Assembly (NCBI GenBank): GCA_964430695.1
Contig: CAYSFO010000059.1
Span: 1-6,200, forward strand
Direction of reading: 5' to 3'
Source: MGBC108787 sp964430695
GTDB lineage: Bacteria > Bacillota_I > Bacilli_A > RF39 > UBA660
Length of the DNA: 6,200 nt
A program made the translations under genes and the position numbers. Shown here piece by piece: positions 5,051 through 6,200 of the stretch (its first letter is position 1; every line of letters starts with the position of its first letter). Under the pieces are notes generated by a model, which was not told the origin of the DNA, did not search any database, and worked only from the letters and a program-made list of their open reading frames with translations.

Positions 5051-5079
5051 AAAATAGCATATCTTGAAAACGAAAACAA
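5051..5079 (-). promoter_or_regulatory. promoter of toxin mRNA 2
   Basis: Read on the minus strand, TTGTTT (5079-5074), 17 bp and TATTTT (5056-5051) predict a start near 5044. The predicted mRNA would begin GCGAGA, which can pair with TCTCGC near its own 3' end (minus strand, 4816-4811). The -10 is weak, and TATGCT a few bases upstream is an alternative. Confidence 0.4.
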
Positions 5080-5083
5080 ATTA

Positions 5084-5100
5084 CCAATTTTAAAAATTGG
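5084..5100. repeat. AT-rich inverted repeat CCAATTT-TAA-AAATTGG
   Basis: A perfect 7-bp palindromic arm pair with a 3-nt centre lies just upstream of the predicted -35 of toxin mRNA 2. It could be an operator or a secondary terminator for the YolD transcript. No clear T-run follows on either strand. Confidence 0.4.
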
Positions 5101-5132
5101 AGTGCAAAAAAGGCAAATTGAGGCTACAATTT

Positions 5133-5166
5133 ACTAAAAGAAGAACCCAATTCATCAAATTGGATT
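5133..5166 (-). terminator. rho-independent terminator of the polymerase-YolD operon
   Basis: Read on the minus strand, AATCCAATT (5166-5158) and AATTGGGTT (5152-5144) form a 9-bp stem with one G-U pair and the loop TGATG, followed by CTTCTTTT. It lies 25 bp after the YolD-like stop codon. Confidence 0.65.
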
Positions 5167-5190
5167 CTACTTTAACAAAATTAGTACAAT

Positions 5191-5535
5191 TTAAAAAACA
5201 CAAAAGTTTTTATGCGACTTATTAACAACTTCTATAATTTGTTTAAATAAAATTTTATCTTTATTACTAAGGATAATTTTTTTATATGTGTAATCAATAC
5301 TTAAAATTTTGGCAGTAATTGTTTGAATGTACCCATTTTTATATATTTTTAAAGTAATTTCTTCTTGTTCATAAAAAGCTTCTATTAGTTTTTCTTCAAT
5401 TTCCATCTGTTGCTCTAAAGAAAGTACTGGCTTTTTTCTTTTGTTTTTTTCATATAAAATATTTTCGATAATTTTTTTATTTGGCGCTAAACTTTCAAAT
5501 GGTTGCCATTTTATGATGCCTCTATCTTTATTCAT
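5191..5535 (-). CDS. YolD-like protein
   Basis: This 114-residue protein has the N-terminal signature of the YolD-like family (PF08863): RGIIKWQPFESLAP at residues 5-18. A helical, Lys/Glu-rich middle (LSLEQQMEIEEKLIEAFYEQE) and a beta-strand-rich C-terminal half (ITLKIYKNGYIQTITAKILSIDYTYKKIIL) follow. Family members are typically encoded beside Y-family DNA polymerases, as in the uvrX-yolD and yqjW-yqjX pairs of Bacillus subtilis; they are thought to act with the polymerase, although their biochemical role is not established. GGAGGT (5545-5540) lies 4 nt before the ATG, and the gene overlaps the polymerase stop by 8 bases, so the two are translationally coupled. It is probably expressed with the polymerase in the DNA damage response, but the promoter is outside the window. 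Confidence 0.88.
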   Translation of the reverse strand: MNKDRGIIKWQPFESLAPNKKIIENILYEKNKRKKPVLSLEQQMEIEEKLIEAFYEQEEITLKIYKNGYIQTITAKILSIDYTYKKIILSNKDKILFKQIIEVVNKSHKNFCVF

Positions 5536-6200
5536 GATGACCTCCTATTTTTTGGTTTCTTTCTTTGGCAGTGGAATCAGAAAGTAAACTTGATGCTTTT
5601 AAAATACTATTTTGGCCAAATTTTGTTTTTACTTCATCTATGGTTTTATTGATGATTTGTGTTTTTTGGATAGTTTCATATTCTTCAAATAAATTTAGTT
5701 GTATTCCTTTTACTTTTTCTAATTTTCCACAACTAATACTTACTTTTCGAACAGGTAAATTTTCATAGTAACGATCAAAAAGAAGAAAACAAACTTCTTT
5801 TATGGTTGTTTCATCATTTGTGGGAACGTCTATTTTGGTATGATGATAAAAGCCGTCTTGAATTGTTTTTGAATAACCAATACCGAGTCCGATACAAGAG
5901 GTTTCGTAATTACTAGCTCTTAAGCGACTGGCTAGAACGCTTGCCATTTCTTCGATAATTAATTTTGTATTTTCTGCATAATAATCTTTCAATAAGACTT
6001 GACTATGGCTAAAAGATTTTTCTTTTGCTATCGTTTTTAAATCACTAATTTTTGATTCATCTATGCCATTGGCATGATTCCAAAGTTCTAAACCCATAAT
6101 TCCAAATTTATTTTGTAATTTATTTTTATCATATAAAGCGAGATCTTTGATACTAAAAATACCTAAATCGTTTAAACGCTTTTCAAAATTTTTTCCAATT
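5528..6200 (-). CDS. Y-family DNA polymerase (DinB/UmuC/UvrX type), C-terminal part
   Basis: The frame is open from the right edge to TAA at 5530-5528, giving 223 visible residues; the catalytic palm lies outside. The fragment begins in the thumb with a helix-hairpin-helix stretch, IGKNFEKRLNDLGIFSIKDLA, then FGIMGLELWNHANGID, typical of UvrX/UmuC-like polymerases of Bacillota. The little-finger domain follows (FSHSQVLLKDYY to VRKVSISCGKLEKV). QLNLF (coded at 5701-5687) fits the beta-clamp-binding consensus QL(S/D)LF, so recruitment to the replisome is expected. The tail, STAKERNQKIGGH, is the usual family end. The enzyme would carry out error-prone translesion synthesis. An ATG at 6097 is internal, not the true start, because recognisable family sequence continues upstream. 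The YolD-like gene follows with an 8-base overlap. Catalytic residues and any LexA box are beyond the window. Confidence 0.92.
   Translation of the reverse strand, partial: IGKNFEKRLNDLGIFSIKDLALYDKNKLQNKFGIMGLELWNHANGIDESKISDLKTIAKEKSFSHSQVLLKDYYAENTKLIIEEMASVLASRLRASNYETSCIGLGIGYSKTIQDGFYHHTKIDVPTNDETTIKEVCFLLFDRYYENLPVRKVSISCGKLEKVKGIQLNLFEEYETIQKTQIINKTIDEVKTKFGQNSILKASSLLSDSTAKERNQKIGGHHE

Noticed and set aside
5565..5768. 67-residue plus-strand frame inside the polymerase gene
   Set aside because: It is a shadow of a clearly recognisable Y-family polymerase little-finger domain on the minus strand.
5528..6097. Complete 189-residue gene starting at 6097
   Set aside because: The frame stays open to the window edge and the upstream residues match the helix-hairpin-helix thumb of the same polymerase, so the ATG at 6097 is internal.

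Overview
The window comes from a low-GC Gram-positive bacterium. The DNA is strongly AT-rich, ribosome binding sites are GGAGG-type, and TAA, TAG and TGA are all used as stops, so the code looks standard rather than the TGA=Trp code of mycoplasmas. The secreted-protein style and the YolD / Y-family polymerase pair suggest Bacillota, perhaps an uncultured gut Bacilli lineage; that placement is inference.

Layout. 1-1840 (+) is an envelope operon: the C-terminal end of a repeat-type surface protein, a membrane-anchored FxLYD-like protein, and a secreted protein of 377 residues whose C-terminal part carries a sharply different, adenine-poor and GC-rich block. That block looks like the variable region of a diversified ligand-binding protein. 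1929-2120 (+) is a small Xre-type repressor. 2121-2432 and 4774-5079 are two compact loci missing from ordinary gene calls. Each has a tiny membrane peptide gene on the minus strand behind a strong GGAGGT site, and a convergent short plus-strand RNA of about 66-73 nt with its own promoter and rho-independent terminator. Both look like type I toxin-antitoxin modules of the general Fst/par layout, but with unfamiliar peptides. Between them lies a GNAT-like gene, an OmpR-type response regulator and a sensor kinase (2499-4763, +), tightly coupled. 5191-6200 (-) holds a YolD-like gene and the C-terminal part of a Y-family DNA polymerase running off the right edge.

How the parts fit. The first three genes probably build or decorate the cell surface, the third being the exposed and possibly hypervariable part. 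The kinase has a short extracellular sensor loop and signals to its DNA-binding partner; no target transporter is in view. The polymerase/YolD pair belongs to translesion synthesis. The two peptide/RNA modules flank the signalling operon and may stabilise the region or act on the membrane under stress; this is not shown by the sequence alone. No tRNA, rRNA, CRISPR array, transposase or reverse transcriptase is visible.
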